A DNA stretch of 64,000 nt. Origin: Phenylobacterium aquaticum. GTDB lineage: Bacteria; Pseudomonadota; Alphaproteobacteria; Caulobacterales; Caulobacteraceae. The translations under genes and the position numbers were made by a program. Of the stretch, positions 9,201 through 17,110 are shown in pieces. The stretch spans positions 81,836 to 145,835 of the forward strand of contig NZ_JALDPT010000007.1 of NCBI RefSeq assembly GCF_022695515.1. Direction: 5' to 3'. The stretch's first letter is position 1. Each line of letters opens with the position of its first letter. Below the pieces are notes generated by a model. That model was not told the DNA's origin, made no database searches, and saw nothing but the letters and a program-made list of their open reading frames with translations.

Positions 9201-9245
9201 CTCCTGGGCCGGACCCTCTTCGTGGGCCTGACCGCGACCTTCTAG
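6219..9245 (+). CDS. TonB-dependent outer membrane receptor
   Basis: 1008 residues from TTG 6219, chosen because GGAGGA lies eight bases upstream; ATG 6234 is the alternative. A signal peptide ends at APARA before ADTE. Then come a TonB-box-like EVVVTGTRI, a plug domain (PVQVITDKEF, DLRGLGPQRTLVLVDGRRL, PGQLVDRVEVLTGGASSTYG) and a 22-strand-type barrel ending in the expected terminal Phe (TATF). It imports a large substrate using TonB energy. The neighbouring Lrp regulator and M28 peptidase suggest a peptide or amino-acid-linked substrate, but that is inferred from context only. The family is related to the large receptors abundant in Caulobacterales. Confidence 0.95.
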   Translation: MKTNAMRERLLASSMICGAAMAVLAGAPARAADTEVQEVVVTGTRIPSPNLTSTSPVQVITDKEFKLQGKTDVIELVNNLPQQYQNSQVDFSGTSNPLSSPGGISTADLRGLGPQRTLVLVDGRRLGIGDANTGNNNPSPDLNQIPGQLVDRVEVLTGGASSTYGSDAVAGVVNFVMKHNFEGMQIDVQTGLAQHSQHNDLAQGLLKAKGFTIPGDRWDGRSRDVSIVMGMNGADGKGNLTGYLVYHRQDPVNQGTRDYSACKINVGPASGPTTPVCSGSANSNQFIDLNSGNTLTVVGHQFLPWPQAASDPPALFNSNPFQYLQHQDTRYSAGFSGHYDYSKFLNLYSEFSFMDDKSTTQVAPSGQFEGGGAGPSGGDLVNCNNPLLSAQQANTICTPAQIASGDSVELLIGRRAIEGGGRASAYEHQNYRAVFGIKGAVPEYEDFRYDIYGQYYYTSLFQENHNYLSLSRIAKALQVVNVGGVPTCVAKVTGADSSCVPYNIFTQGGVNADQINYLNSTGTEEGTVEQTVVSASVAGNLGKFGIKSPWANDPVGVALGVEDRREHYRFAPDAASLSGDLSGFGGASTPIDASLGVTEVFGELRVPVASDLPMAKNLSFELGYRYSDYSSGLTADTYKIGGDWSPIEDIRFRGSYQRAIRAPNIIELFNPQAVTNTSQLAADPCAGTAATPATATLQQCMNTGVTAAQYGNGGSTNRIVQCPAGQCAVLNGGNPALRPETADTYSLGFTLRPTWLTGFTGSVDYWDIKVADEINSVPLVFTVNQCLTTGNPLFCSGVVRTASGNLFGTSQATGGYVRGTVVNVGLAHNSGVDFQASYNVNLDAIGLGDHGGLQFNFIGSYLLKAEVQPTPGAHTYDCAGLYGPTCQTVNPTWRHTLRGSWQTPWDLLLSAQWRYIGDAKLETNTSDPTLTNGVIDKFDGKLKAVSYLDLSGIWNVGDHFVVRAGVNNVFDKDPQIISSLIAQTGSPNAYPTYDLLGRTLFVGLTATF

Positions 9246-9270
9246 AGCCTGCCCCGCGTACGGAAAGGCC

Positions 9271-9301
9271 AGAGCGGCGGAGCGATCCGCCGCTCTTTTC
9301 T
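9271..9301 (+). terminator. Rho-independent terminator after the TonB receptor
   Basis: AGAGCGGCGGA pairs perfectly with TCCGCCGCTCT around a GCGA loop and is followed by TTTTC. It separates the receptor transcript from the peptidase gene, so the two are not simply one operon. Confidence 0.85.
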
Positions 9302-9371
9302 TGCGCCCTTGCCCCCCGCCCAAATGGGTGTCTAGCTGCGCGCCTTGTCACAAAGTTACGGGGGAATTCCC

Positions 9372-11614
9372 ATGCGTCGTTCGACGTCTTCCATCCTGGC
9401 GTTGATCGCCGCCGCGGGCCTGGTCGGCCCCGCCTTCGGGCAGTCCTCGGACCTGGAAAAGCGCTTCGACGCCCAGATCTCCCCGCCGGAGATGAGCGCC
9501 TGGATGAAGGACCAGGCGTCGGAGCCCAACCACGTCTCCTCCCCGCACGACAAGAAGAACGCCGAGACCATCCTGGCCCAGTTCAAGTCCTGGGGCTGGG
9601 ACGCCCATATGGAGAGCTTCCAGGTTCTCTACCCGACCCCGATCTCGGAAAGCCTCGAACTCGTGGCGCCCACGCCCTTCAAGGCGACGCTCACCGAGTC
9701 CCCGATCCCCGGCGACGAAACCTCCAGCCGCACCAAGGACGAACTGCCCGCCTATGTCGCCTTCCAGGGCGACGGCGATGTCACCGCCCCGCTCGTCTAT
9801 GTGAACTACGGCATGCGGCCGACTATGACGCTCTGGCCCGCATGGGCGTGTCGGTGAAGGGCAAGATCGTCATCGCCCGCTACGGCGTCGGCTGGCGGGG
9901 GCTGAAGCCCAAGCTCGCCCAGGATCACGGCGCCGTCGGCTGCATCATCTATTCCGACCCGCATGACGACGGCTACGCCCAGGACGACGTCTATCCCAAG
10001 GGCGCGTCGCGGCCGGCCAACGGCTTCCAGCGCGGCTCGGTCGCCGACATGCCGCTCTATCCGGGCGACCCGCTGACCCCCGGCGTCGGCGCCACGGAGA
10101 AGGCCAAGCGCCTGAAGCGCGAAGACGCCGCCACCATCCTGAAGATCCCGGTCCTGCCGATCTCCTATGGCGACGCCACCCACTTCCTCCAGGCGCTGGA
10201 AGGCGATGTGGTCCCGCCGTCGTTCCGCGGCTCCCTGCCGATCACCTATCATGTGGGCGGCACGGACGCGGCCAAGGTCCATATCGCGGTCAAGTCCGAC
10301 TGGTCCTTGAAGACCGTCTACGACGTGGTCGCCATGATGAAGGGCTCGACCTATCCCGATCAGTGGGTGCTTCGCGGCAACCACCATGACGGCTGGGTGT
10401 TCGGCGCGTCGGACCCGATCAGCGGCCACGTGGCCATGATGGCCGAGGCCAAGGCCATCGGCGGCCTGGCCGCCAAGGGCTACAAGCCCAAGCGCACCCT
10501 CGTCTACCTCAGCTGGGACGCCGAGGAGCCGATGCTGCTGGGCTCCACCGAATGGGCCGAGACCCATGCCGACGAGCTCAAGGCCAAGGGCGTCATCTAT
10601 ATCAACACCGACGGCAACGCCCGGGGCTTCCTGGGCGCCGAGGGCAGCCATTCCTACGAGCATCTCGTCAACCAGGTGGCCGATGACGTGACCGATCCCC
10701 AGACCGGCGTCTCGGTGGAGCAGCGCCTGCGCGCCGCCCTCATGGTCGAGGGCTCGGCCCCCGGCGCGGGCGAACGCGCCAAGGCCGCCGCCAAGATGGC
10801 CGCTGATCCGACCCACGACCTGCCGATCGGCCCCCTCGGCTCCGGCTCCGACTATTCGGCCTTCATCGAGCACCTGGGCCTGGCCGCCATCAATCTGGGC
10901 TATGGCGGGGAAGGGGACTCCGGCGGGGTCTATCACTCGGCCTATGACACCTGGGAGCATCACAGCCGCTTCGTCGATCCGGGCTTCGCCTATGCCGGCG
11001 CGCTCGCTAAGACCGGCGGCCGTCTGGTCCTGCGCATCGCCGACGCCGACCTGCCCCTGCAGCGCTACGGCAATTTCGCCGAGACGGTCGCCACCTATAA
11101 CGACGAGCTGAAGAAGCTGGCCGACGGCAAGCGGGAAGCCGCCGCCACTCAGGCCAAGCTGATCGCCGCCGGCGCCTACAAGCTGGCCGACGACCCGACC
11201 CACACCAACGGCCCGCCCAACCCGCTGGCCACCGTGCCCTATTTCAACCTCGCCCCGCTCGACAACGCCGTCGATCACCTGAAGCGCAGCGCCAAGGCCT
11301 ATGACACGGCGCTCGCCGCTAAGGGCGCGGGCCTCTCGCCCGACGCCAAGGCCAAGCTGTTCGAACTCAACCGCGGCCTCGAACAGACCCTGACGGCCGA
11401 GATCGGCCTGCCCGGCCGGCCCTGGTACAAGAACCTCGTCTACGCCCCCGGCAAGTTCACCGGCTATGGCGCCAAGACCCTTCCCGGCGTCCGCGAGGCC
11501 ATCGAGGAAGAACGCTGGAGCGACGCCGACAAGTACTCGGTCCTCACCGCCCAGGTGCTGGAGACCTACGCCGCCAAGCTCGACGAGGCGACCAAGCTCA
11601 TCAACGGCGGCTGA
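9372..11614 (+). CDS. M28 family zinc metallopeptidase (glutamate carboxypeptidase II-like), frameshifted
   Basis: The gene reads from ATG 9372 (after GGGGGAA) with a signal peptide ending near GPAFGQ, but the frame breaks at 9813-9818. Upstream it gives LVYVNYGM and then out-of-frame residues to a stop at 9857. Downstream the next frame gives ADYDALARMGVSVKGKIVIARYG. Adding one C after ATG restores YGMPADYD, as in relatives, and about 747 residues. The protease-associated domain, zinc site (GNHHDGWVFGASDP, WDAEEP, YHSAYDTWEHH) and C-terminal dimerisation domain are all present. It probably trims C-terminal acidic or other residues from peptides outside the cytoplasm. See findings for the sequencing-error question. 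Confidence 0.85.
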
Positions 11615-11677
11615 TCACCCCCGCCGTCCCCCCGGTCGCCCGCGCGGACGATCGGGGGGAGGGCAAGGCCTCCCCAC

Positions 11678-11716
11678 CCCCGCTCATCCCGGCGCAGGCG
11701 GGGAGCCAAGCTGAGT
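11678..11716. repeat. Dispersed palindromic repeat, family 1 (single end)
   Basis: Matches the consensus CCGCTCATCCC-SGCGMAGGC-SGGGA-CCCA seen at eight other places in this window. The core forms a hairpin (CC-GGCGCAGGCGGG). Only one end is present here. It is downstream of the M28 peptidase. Confidence 0.7.
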
Positions 11717-11802
11717 CGGCGCGAGCACCGATTGATTGTGCTGCCGCTGAGACTGAACACGCGGGCCTTGATGCGGATCGTGTTTGATCCGTAATCACGC
11801 CG

Positions 11803-12216
11803 ATGGCCTTTTCCCGCGCGCTTCAATTTTCGACCAAGGTGCAGCGCTTGTTTGTGATCGCGCTGCTTTGCTTCACCGGCATTGCTAACGCGGCGGCTGC
11901 GGCAAGCCCGCCCCTCCACGCATCCACGGCCGTAGGGCTTTGCGTCCTGGTCGGGAGAACCGATCTAAAGATCCGTGCAGCAGAGATCGTCGCCCCTTCC
12001 AGCAACCCGCTGTGGGACGCACGTGCGAAGAGTGACGCGCTCGGCATCCGCACCCCGACACCAGTCGCGTGGACTTCGGACTTCTGGTCCCCGCTTTGGG
12101 TCGCAGACCCCAAGGTGAAGACCCCATCCAAGCTCCCAACACTCAATTGCAGCAAGTTCAATCAGCGACTTTGCGGAATGGATGAGTGTCGGTTGGCGCT
12201 CCCCAGGTCGAGGTAG
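11803..12216 (+). CDS. Putative small secreted protein of unknown function
   Basis: 137 residues. It starts with a convincing export signal (VQRLFVIALLCFTGIANAAAA) and then has a Cys-containing mature part (GLCVLVGRTDLK, LNCSKFNQRLCGMDECR) with four cysteines in its last third or start. Base composition is lower in GC than the neighbours and the third-position bias is weaker, so this may be a transferred or decaying gene, or chance. No family is recognised. It stands alone between the M28 peptidase and purB. No strong ribosome-binding site is visible. Confidence 0.35.
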   Translation: MAFSRALQFSTKVQRLFVIALLCFTGIANAAAAASPPLHASTAVGLCVLVGRTDLKIRAAEIVAPSSNPLWDARAKSDALGIRTPTPVAWTSDFWSPLWVADPKVKTPSKLPTLNCSKFNQRLCGMDECRLALPRSR

Positions 12217-12318
12217 TTCATCTGTCCCCTCCAACATCCCCCACACGCAACGCGCCCCTTTTCAAATCCCGGCGTGTATGATTGAGCCGTGCCGCCCGCA
12301 CCCATGCCCGGAGTTCCC

Positions 12319-13698
12319 GTGACCTCACTGCCCCCTCAGCCGCTCAGCCCGCTTGACGGCCGCTATCGCCCGGCCGTCGCCGAGCTCGCCGACTATCTGT
12401 CGGAGGCGGGGCTGAACCGCGCCCGGGTCGAGGTCGAGGTGGAGTGGCTGATCGCCCTGACCGACGCCGCCCTGTTCGGGTCCAGGCCGCTGGGCGAGGC
12501 CGACAAGGCCCGGCTGCGCGCGCTCTACGCCGAATTCGGCCAGGCCGAGATCGACTGGCTGGCCGAGCGCGAGAAGATCACCCGCCATGACGTCAAGGCG
12601 GTGGAGTACCTCGTCCGCGACCGGCTGGAGCAGCTGGGCCTCTCCGCCATCGCCGAGCTCACCCACTTCGCCTGCACCAGCGAGGACATCAATTCCACGT
12701 CCTATGCGCTCACCGTCCAGCGCGCCGTCGCCCGCGTCTGGCTGCCCAAGCTCCAGGCCGTCACCGCCAAGCTCAAGGCCCTGGCGCTCGCCCATCGCGA
12801 CGCCCCGATGCTGGCCCACACCCACGGCCAGCCCGCCACCCCCACCACCATGGGCAAGGAGCTCGGCGTCTTCGTCTGGCGGCTCCAGCGCGTCATCCGT
12901 CAGATCGAGGCCACCGACTATCTGGCCAAGTTCTCCGGCGCCACCGGCACCTGGGGCGCCCACCTATCCGCCGAGCCGGACGTCGACTGGCTGGCCCTGA
13001 CCCGGAGCTTCATTGAAGGCCTCGGCATCGGCTTCAACCCGATGACCACCCAGATCGAATCCCACGACTGGCAGGTCGAGCTCTATGATCGGGTCCGCCA
13101 CGCGGGCGGGATCCTGCACAACCTCGCCACCGACGTCTGGACCTATATCTCCATGGGCTATTTCGCCCAGATCCCGGTGGCCGGCGCGACCGGCTCCTCG
13201 ACCATGCCGCACAAGATCAACCCGATCCGCTTCGAGAACGCCGAGGCCAATCTGGAGATCGCCGGCGGCCTGTTCGCGACCCTCGCCCAGACCCTCGTCA
13301 CCTCGCGCCTGCAGCGCGACCTCACCGACTCCACCACCCAGCGCAACATCGGCGTCGCCTTCGGCCACTCGATGGTCGCCCTCGACAACCTGGAGCGCGG
13401 CCTGGGCGAAATCTCGCTGGCCGCCGACGTCCTGCTCGCCGACCTCGACGGCAATTGGGAAGTGCTGGCCGAGGCGATCCAGACGGTGGTCCGCGCCGAG
13501 ATCACCGCCGGCCGCTCCCAGATCACCGACCCCTATGCGCTTCTGAAGGAGCTCACCCGCGGCCGCCGCGTCGGCGCCCCGGAACTCGCCGAATTCGTCC
13601 GCGGCCTCGACATCGGCGACGCCGCCAAGGCCCGCCTGCTCGCGCTCACGCCTGCGACCTATACGGGGCTGGCGGGTCAGATCGTGGATCTGGTCTGA
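12319..13698 (+). CDS. purB: Adenylosuccinate lyase
   Basis: About 459 residues of the E. coli PurB type. Visible are LSPLDGRY near the N-terminus, TSEDINSTSY and the fumarase/aspartase signature GSSTMPHKINPI with the mobile catalytic Ser. The enzyme cleaves SAICAR to AICAR and adenylosuccinate to AMP, each releasing fumarate. I chose GTG 12319 because GGAG sits five bases before it; GTG 12289 and ATG 12304 are in-frame alternatives that add a Pro-rich extension. The other purine genes are elsewhere in the window: purL, and the purC-purS-purQ cluster. Confidence 0.95.
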   Translation: MTSLPPQPLSPLDGRYRPAVAELADYLSEAGLNRARVEVEVEWLIALTDAALFGSRPLGEADKARLRALYAEFGQAEIDWLAEREKITRHDVKAVEYLVRDRLEQLGLSAIAELTHFACTSEDINSTSYALTVQRAVARVWLPKLQAVTAKLKALALAHRDAPMLAHTHGQPATPTTMGKELGVFVWRLQRVIRQIEATDYLAKFSGATGTWGAHLSAEPDVDWLALTRSFIEGLGIGFNPMTTQIESHDWQVELYDRVRHAGGILHNLATDVWTYISMGYFAQIPVAGATGSSTMPHKINPIRFENAEANLEIAGGLFATLAQTLVTSRLQRDLTDSTTQRNIGVAFGHSMVALDNLERGLGEISLAADVLLADLDGNWEVLAEAIQTVVRAEITAGRSQITDPYALLKELTRGRRVGAPELAEFVRGLDIGDAAKARLLALTPATYTGLAGQIVDLV

Positions 13699-13720
13699 GG
13701 GGAAGGCAAAACGGGAACCC

Positions 13721-13885
13721 CTTCTCCCCTTGCGGGAGAAGGTGGCCCTGCGAAGCAGGGTCGGATGAGGGGTTGATGGGCCTCTCCACCTAGCCGCCGC
13801 CGACCTCTGCGAAGGGTTCTGAGTGACCCCTCATCCGTCGTCCATTCGGACGACACCTTCTCCCGCAAGGGGAGAAGGAGCGCTA
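13721..13885. repeat. Inverted pair of family 2 repeats between purB and a serine hydrolase gene
   Basis: The left arm starts CCTTCTCCCCTTGCGGGAGAA and continues to a GGATGAGGGG end. The right arm is its inverse (CCCCTCATCC, then CTTCTCCCGCAAGGGGAGAAGG). Each end is itself a hairpin and the two ends can pair over 165 bases. It lies between convergent genes and could act as a transcription barrier. Confidence 0.75.
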
Positions 13886-13889
13886 AATC

Positions 13890-15035
13890 TCAAACCACCC
13901 CCAACGCCTGCCAGCTCGCCATGGCCAACCCAAGCGCCCGCATATCCCCCGTCGTGGTGCCGGCCATCTTGTTCATGGCGAAGGCGATGGTCGTGCGCGC
14001 ATCCATGTCGATGATCACCAGCGACCCGCCATAGCCGCCCCAGAAGATCGTATTGGGGTTGGGCAGGGGCACGACGCCGCCGGCCAGGCCGAAGCCCAGG
14101 CCGAACCGGGCCGGGCCGCCCATCACCAGGTCGGTCCCCTCGATCTGCAGCTCCAGCGCCTTGCGGCAGCCGGCCTCGGACAGGAAGCGCTTGCCCTTGG
14201 CGATCCCGCCATTGGCCAGGATCATATGGATCTCAGCCACCGAGCGGGCGTTACCGGTCCCGCCCGCGGCGGGGATCTCGGCCCCGCGCCAGGCCCGCGT
14301 CTTGGTGGCCGCGACGTCGATGCCCGGATTGTTGAAGGTCAGGGCCTGGATCTCGCTCTGGCCCGCGCCGTCGCCTGCACCCTGGCCGGGCGGCGGCGGG
14401 ATCAGCTCGGCGACCCGGTCGTCCTCCGAGGCCGGCAGGCCGATATGGAAGTCGGCGCCCAGGGGCTCGGCCACCTCCTCGCGGAAGAAGGTCCCCAGCG
14501 TCTGGCCGGTGATCCGGCGCACCACCTCGCCGACCAGATAGCCCTGGGTGATGGCGTGATAGCCGGGCTGGGTTCCAGGCGCCCACAGGGGCGCCTGAGC
14601 GGCCAGCAGAGTCGTGGCTTTCTCCCAGTCGTAGAAGTCTTCCTTGGCCATCGGCGCGCGCCAGGCCGACATGCCGGCCGAGTGGGCCATCAGCTGGCCC
14701 ACCGTGATCGCGTCCTTGCCGTTCGCGGCGAACTCCGGCCAGTAGCGGGCCACCGGCGCGTCGAAGTCGAGCGCGCCCCGGTCGGCCAGGATCAGGGCGC
14801 AGAGCGCCGTCATGGTCTTGGTGGTGGAATAGACATTGACGATGGTGTCCCGCTCCCAGGCGCGGGTCTTGGCCGGATCGGCATAGCCGCCCCACAGGTC
14901 CACCAGGGTCTCGCCGTCCTGCGTCACACAGACCGCGGCCCCCACATCCGCCCCACTGGCCAGATTGGCCTCGAACGCGGCCCGCACGCCTTTGAACCGC
15001 GGATCCACAGTTCCCTGAACCGCCCCTGACGCCAT
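13890..15035 (-). CDS. Serine hydrolase of the beta-lactamase class C / EstB esterase family
   Basis: 381 residues from ATG 15035 with GGGAGGG eight bases upstream. The SxxK nucleophile motif is STTK in VNVYSTTKTMTAL. The second motif is the YHAITQG variant of YxN, typical of EstB-like esterases rather than true AmpC enzymes. GGYGGS occurs near the C-terminus. No signal peptide is visible, so it is probably cytoplasmic. It is likely an esterase or amidase of unknown substrate; nothing suggests antibiotic resistance. Its stop faces the purB repeats. Confidence 0.85.
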   Translation of the reverse strand: MASGAVQGTVDPRFKGVRAAFEANLASGADVGAAVCVTQDGETLVDLWGGYADPAKTRAWERDTIVNVYSTTKTMTALCALILADRGALDFDAPVARYWPEFAANGKDAITVGQLMAHSAGMSAWRAPMAKEDFYDWEKATTLLAAQAPLWAPGTQPGYHAITQGYLVGEVVRRITGQTLGTFFREEVAEPLGADFHIGLPASEDDRVAELIPPPPGQGAGDGAGQSEIQALTFNNPGIDVAATKTRAWRGAEIPAAGGTGNARSVAEIHMILANGGIAKGKRFLSEAGCRKALELQIEGTDLVMGGPARFGLGFGLAGGVVPLPNPNTIFWGGYGGSLVIIDMDARTTIAFAMNKMAGTTTGDMRALGLAMASWQALGVV

Positions 15036-15127
15036 GGCGATATCCCTCCCGTTTGTTTGTTGGGGCGGAGCCTATCGGAGGGTCGGGTGGCGGTCACCCC
15101 GGAGAGGGGCGGCAAGGATCACCCCGC

Positions 15128-15829
15128 CTAGCGCCCGGCGCCCCCGAGCATCGGGCTGCACAGGGTCTTCACGCGCGGCAGGGCGCGCAGGCTGTAGTCC
15201 TTCGGCTTGGGCGTATCCTTGAACGGGGTCAGCCATGTGCCCGATCCCTGGGTCGTGAGGTCGGTCTTCAGAAGCGCGTTCAGGTCCGCCGCCTGCTCAT
15301 AATTGGCCCGGACGACGCTCCAGTCCTCGGCGGTCAGGGCGCGCGCATGGTTCAGTCGCCCCAGCTCCCGCCACACCTCGCGCTCGCTGGTCATGACCTG
15401 CACGAACACCTTGTAGGACCCCAGCTTCGAGAAATAGCCCGTCTGCTCCTCGAACGGCATGTGTGAAAAGGCCTGGTCCGCCAGGGACATGTCGAACACG
15501 CCCAGGTCGGCGACGCTGGCGGTGGGCGTTCCGAGAGGCCCGACGACGCTCAGCGGCTGGCCGGCGTCATGCCGCGCCAGGATCGTGGCGATGTCGCCCA
15601 GCCGGCGGTCGACGCAGTCCTGCATATCGGCGCGGCTGAGCATGGCGAGGTAGAGGTCGGAGACCGAGCTGTCCAAGGCCTCGCGGTGCTGGTGAACGAC
15701 ATGGCGCCAGTGCAGCTGCTCGACCATCTGCTCCAGGCCGATGGCGGTCAGGACCCCCAGCACGATGATCCCGTATTCCTTCAGGAACTCGCGCAGGCCA
15801 TGCCACGGCTTCGGCCGATGAATATCCAT
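15128..15829 (-). CDS. Membrane-anchored hypothetical protein
   Basis: About 233 residues from ATG 15829 (MDIHRPKPW), preceded by GGGGG. A short cytoplasmic N-terminus (LREFLKEYG) leads into one transmembrane helix (IIVLGVLTAIGLEQMVEQ) and a long, mostly helical extracytoplasmic domain. The region right after the helix (LHWRHVVHQHREAL) is strongly helical. The topology recalls the single-helix DUF6090-type proteins, but I cannot confirm membership. Function unknown. Confidence 0.65.
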   Translation of the reverse strand: MDIHRPKPWHGLREFLKEYGIIVLGVLTAIGLEQMVEQLHWRHVVHQHREALDSSVSDLYLAMLSRADMQDCVDRRLGDIATILARHDAGQPLSVVGPLGTPTASVADLGVFDMSLADQAFSHMPFEEQTGYFSKLGSYKVFVQVMTSEREVWRELGRLNHARALTAEDWSVVRANYEQAADLNALLKTDLTTQGSGTWLTPFKDTPKPKDYSLRALPRVKTLCSPMLGGAGR

Positions 15830-15907
15830 GTCGCCCCCAACTGCAGAAGGCGCGACGGTAGGCGAACTCTTCGGGCGGCGGCAATGGGGGCGAGCCATCT
15901 CCTGCAC

Positions 15908-15946
15908 CGCTCATCCCCGCGCAGGCGGGGACCCACGCCGAGTCCG
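15908..15946. repeat. Dispersed palindromic repeat, family 1 (single end)
   Basis: One end of the family 1 element (CCGCTCATCCCCGCGCAGGC then GGGGACCCA), upstream of the anchored protein gene and pointing toward the next secreted gene. The partner end is absent. Confidence 0.7.
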
Positions 15947-16066
15947 TTGCAGCCGGAACGCGTACGATCTTTCTTGAGCCTGCGGCTGTCCAGCAAAGAC
16001 GCTCGCCGTCGTGCCGCAGAGCCCGTAAGTGGTGCACTCGCTCCTGTTCCCGCCCTGGAGGAAGTC

Positions 16067-16714
16067 ATGCGCGCTGCAGCCTGGGTCGCAATCGTATTGC
16101 TGGCGCTGGCTTCTAAGCCCGCCCTGGGCGCGGAGGGCGAGCCGGAATGCTTCGACGTCGCGGCCATCGCCAGAATTGACCGGAACGTTGCGACGCCTCT
16201 GCCCGAAAATCAACGCGACGCCATGATCGCACGTTGGCCCTGGCTCGCAGAAATCAGCGTGGAGGAGGTATTGCTGGGTTCGGAAGGCCAGCGTCACCTT
16301 CAGACCGTGCAAATGCAGCACGTGGGCTTTGACCCAAGGTACCAACACTGGCTCCTGCTGCTAAAGCGCAGCGGAGACGGAACTTACAGTATCGTCGATG
16401 ACCAGCCGTTCGTGATCAGAGACCTACGCGGTCGTTTCGTTATCCCATTGACCAATCCATGGGTCTTGCGCCCCGGATGGAATTCTCCTGATTTCGTCGC
16501 CGCCGCGCGGCCCATCCAATACCGCGCCTCCGATGCGTGGTGGCTCGCTCGATGGCGCAAGTTTGATGTCGAGGGAGAAGGCGCGGGTTGGACCATCCTC
16601 TCAAATGGCCACGCGGTTGCGTTACGAGGTCTTTACGTCGATGACCTTGTGAACTTGCTCAGGCCTCGATGGGCGCAGCTGTGCGGCGCATCGGGCCCAG
16701 GGCAGATTCCGTAA
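16067..16714 (+). CDS. Secreted protein of unknown function, low-GC for this region
   Basis: 215 residues from ATG 16067 with GGAGGAAG just upstream. A signal peptide is clear (MRAAAWVAIVLLALASKPALG, cleavage near GAEG). The mature part has two cysteines (ECFDV and QLCGAS) and several aromatic-rich segments (RYQHWLLLLKR, SDAWWLARWRKFDVEG). Codon use is less GC-biased than neighbouring genes, hinting at recent acquisition. The convergent neighbour is Imm32-like, which raises a toxin/immunity idea, but no toxin motif is seen. Confidence 0.65.
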   Translation: MRAAAWVAIVLLALASKPALGAEGEPECFDVAAIARIDRNVATPLPENQRDAMIARWPWLAEISVEEVLLGSEGQRHLQTVQMQHVGFDPRYQHWLLLLKRSGDGTYSIVDDQPFVIRDLRGRFVIPLTNPWVLRPGWNSPDFVAAARPIQYRASDAWWLARWRKFDVEGEGAGWTILSNGHAVALRGLYVDDLVNLLRPRWAQLCGASGPGQIP

Positions 16715-16721
16715 CGACAGG

Positions 16722-17024
16722 TCATCTGACTGCCGGGCCCGACTCTGTCAGCACATGCGGAAAGGCCTTGAGGTCCCATTCGTCGGGGCGGAAGAGAACC
16801 TTTCCGTTCAGCAGCACGCGATCACCCGCCTGATAGGGAACCGCCGAGAGCGGTATGTCGGTGGCGTCGGCGATGTCCGGATCGTCGTAGTGATCGAGAT
16901 GCAAGTGGTCCCACGCCTCGCTCAAAGCTTGGAGTTTCTTGACCAAGAGATCCCGTCCGGCTGCGTTGAGCCAGAGGTCGAAGCTTCCGTCCGGTTGGAC
17001 GCTCATTGTCACTCTTGGCGTCAT
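16722..17024 (-). CDS. Imm32-like (polymorphic-toxin immunity type) protein
   Basis: 100 residues from ATG 17024, with GGAGG upstream. The arrangement N-AAGRDLLVKKLQALSEAWDHLHLDHYDD, then short strands, resembles the Imm32 family (residue-rich helix followed by HLHLD). That assignment is from memory of the family pattern and is tentative. Proteins of this family are predicted to neutralise polymorphic toxins, but many occur as orphans. There is no toxin with recognisable repeats nearby. The gene is convergent with the secreted protein gene, eight bases apart. Confidence 0.45.
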   Translation of the reverse strand: MTPRVTMSVQPDGSFDLWLNAAGRDLLVKKLQALSEAWDHLHLDHYDDPDIADATDIPLSAVPYQAGDRVLLNGKVLFRPDEWDLKAFPHVLTESGPAVR

Positions 17025-17046
17025 TGACACCCCCTCCACACCCCCC

Positions 17047-17084
17047 AAACGAAAACGGCCGGCCCCCCGTCAGGGAGCCGGCCG
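17047..17084 (-). terminator. Rho-independent terminator of icd
   Basis: On the minus strand CGGCCGGC pairs with GCCGGCCG around a 13-base loop and is followed by TTTTCGTTT. It lies just past the icd stop codon. Confidence 0.85.
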
Positions 17085-17110
17085 CAGTCCGCTCAGCGGT
17101 CCAACCCGCC

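Noticed and set aside
7065..9323. Long open frame antisense to the TonB receptor (752 codons)
   Set aside because: Its translation is Gly/Ala/Arg/His-rich with no family motifs. High GC favours long antisense frames; the receptor is clearly the real gene.
13721..13885. Possible CRISPR-like array
   Set aside because: Only an inverted pair of repeat ends, with no regular spacer ladder or cas genes. Other repeat sites are likewise dispersed pairs.
17047..17084. Hairpin as an operator for the Imm32-like gene
   Set aside because: The T-rich tail on the minus strand and position after icd fit a terminator.
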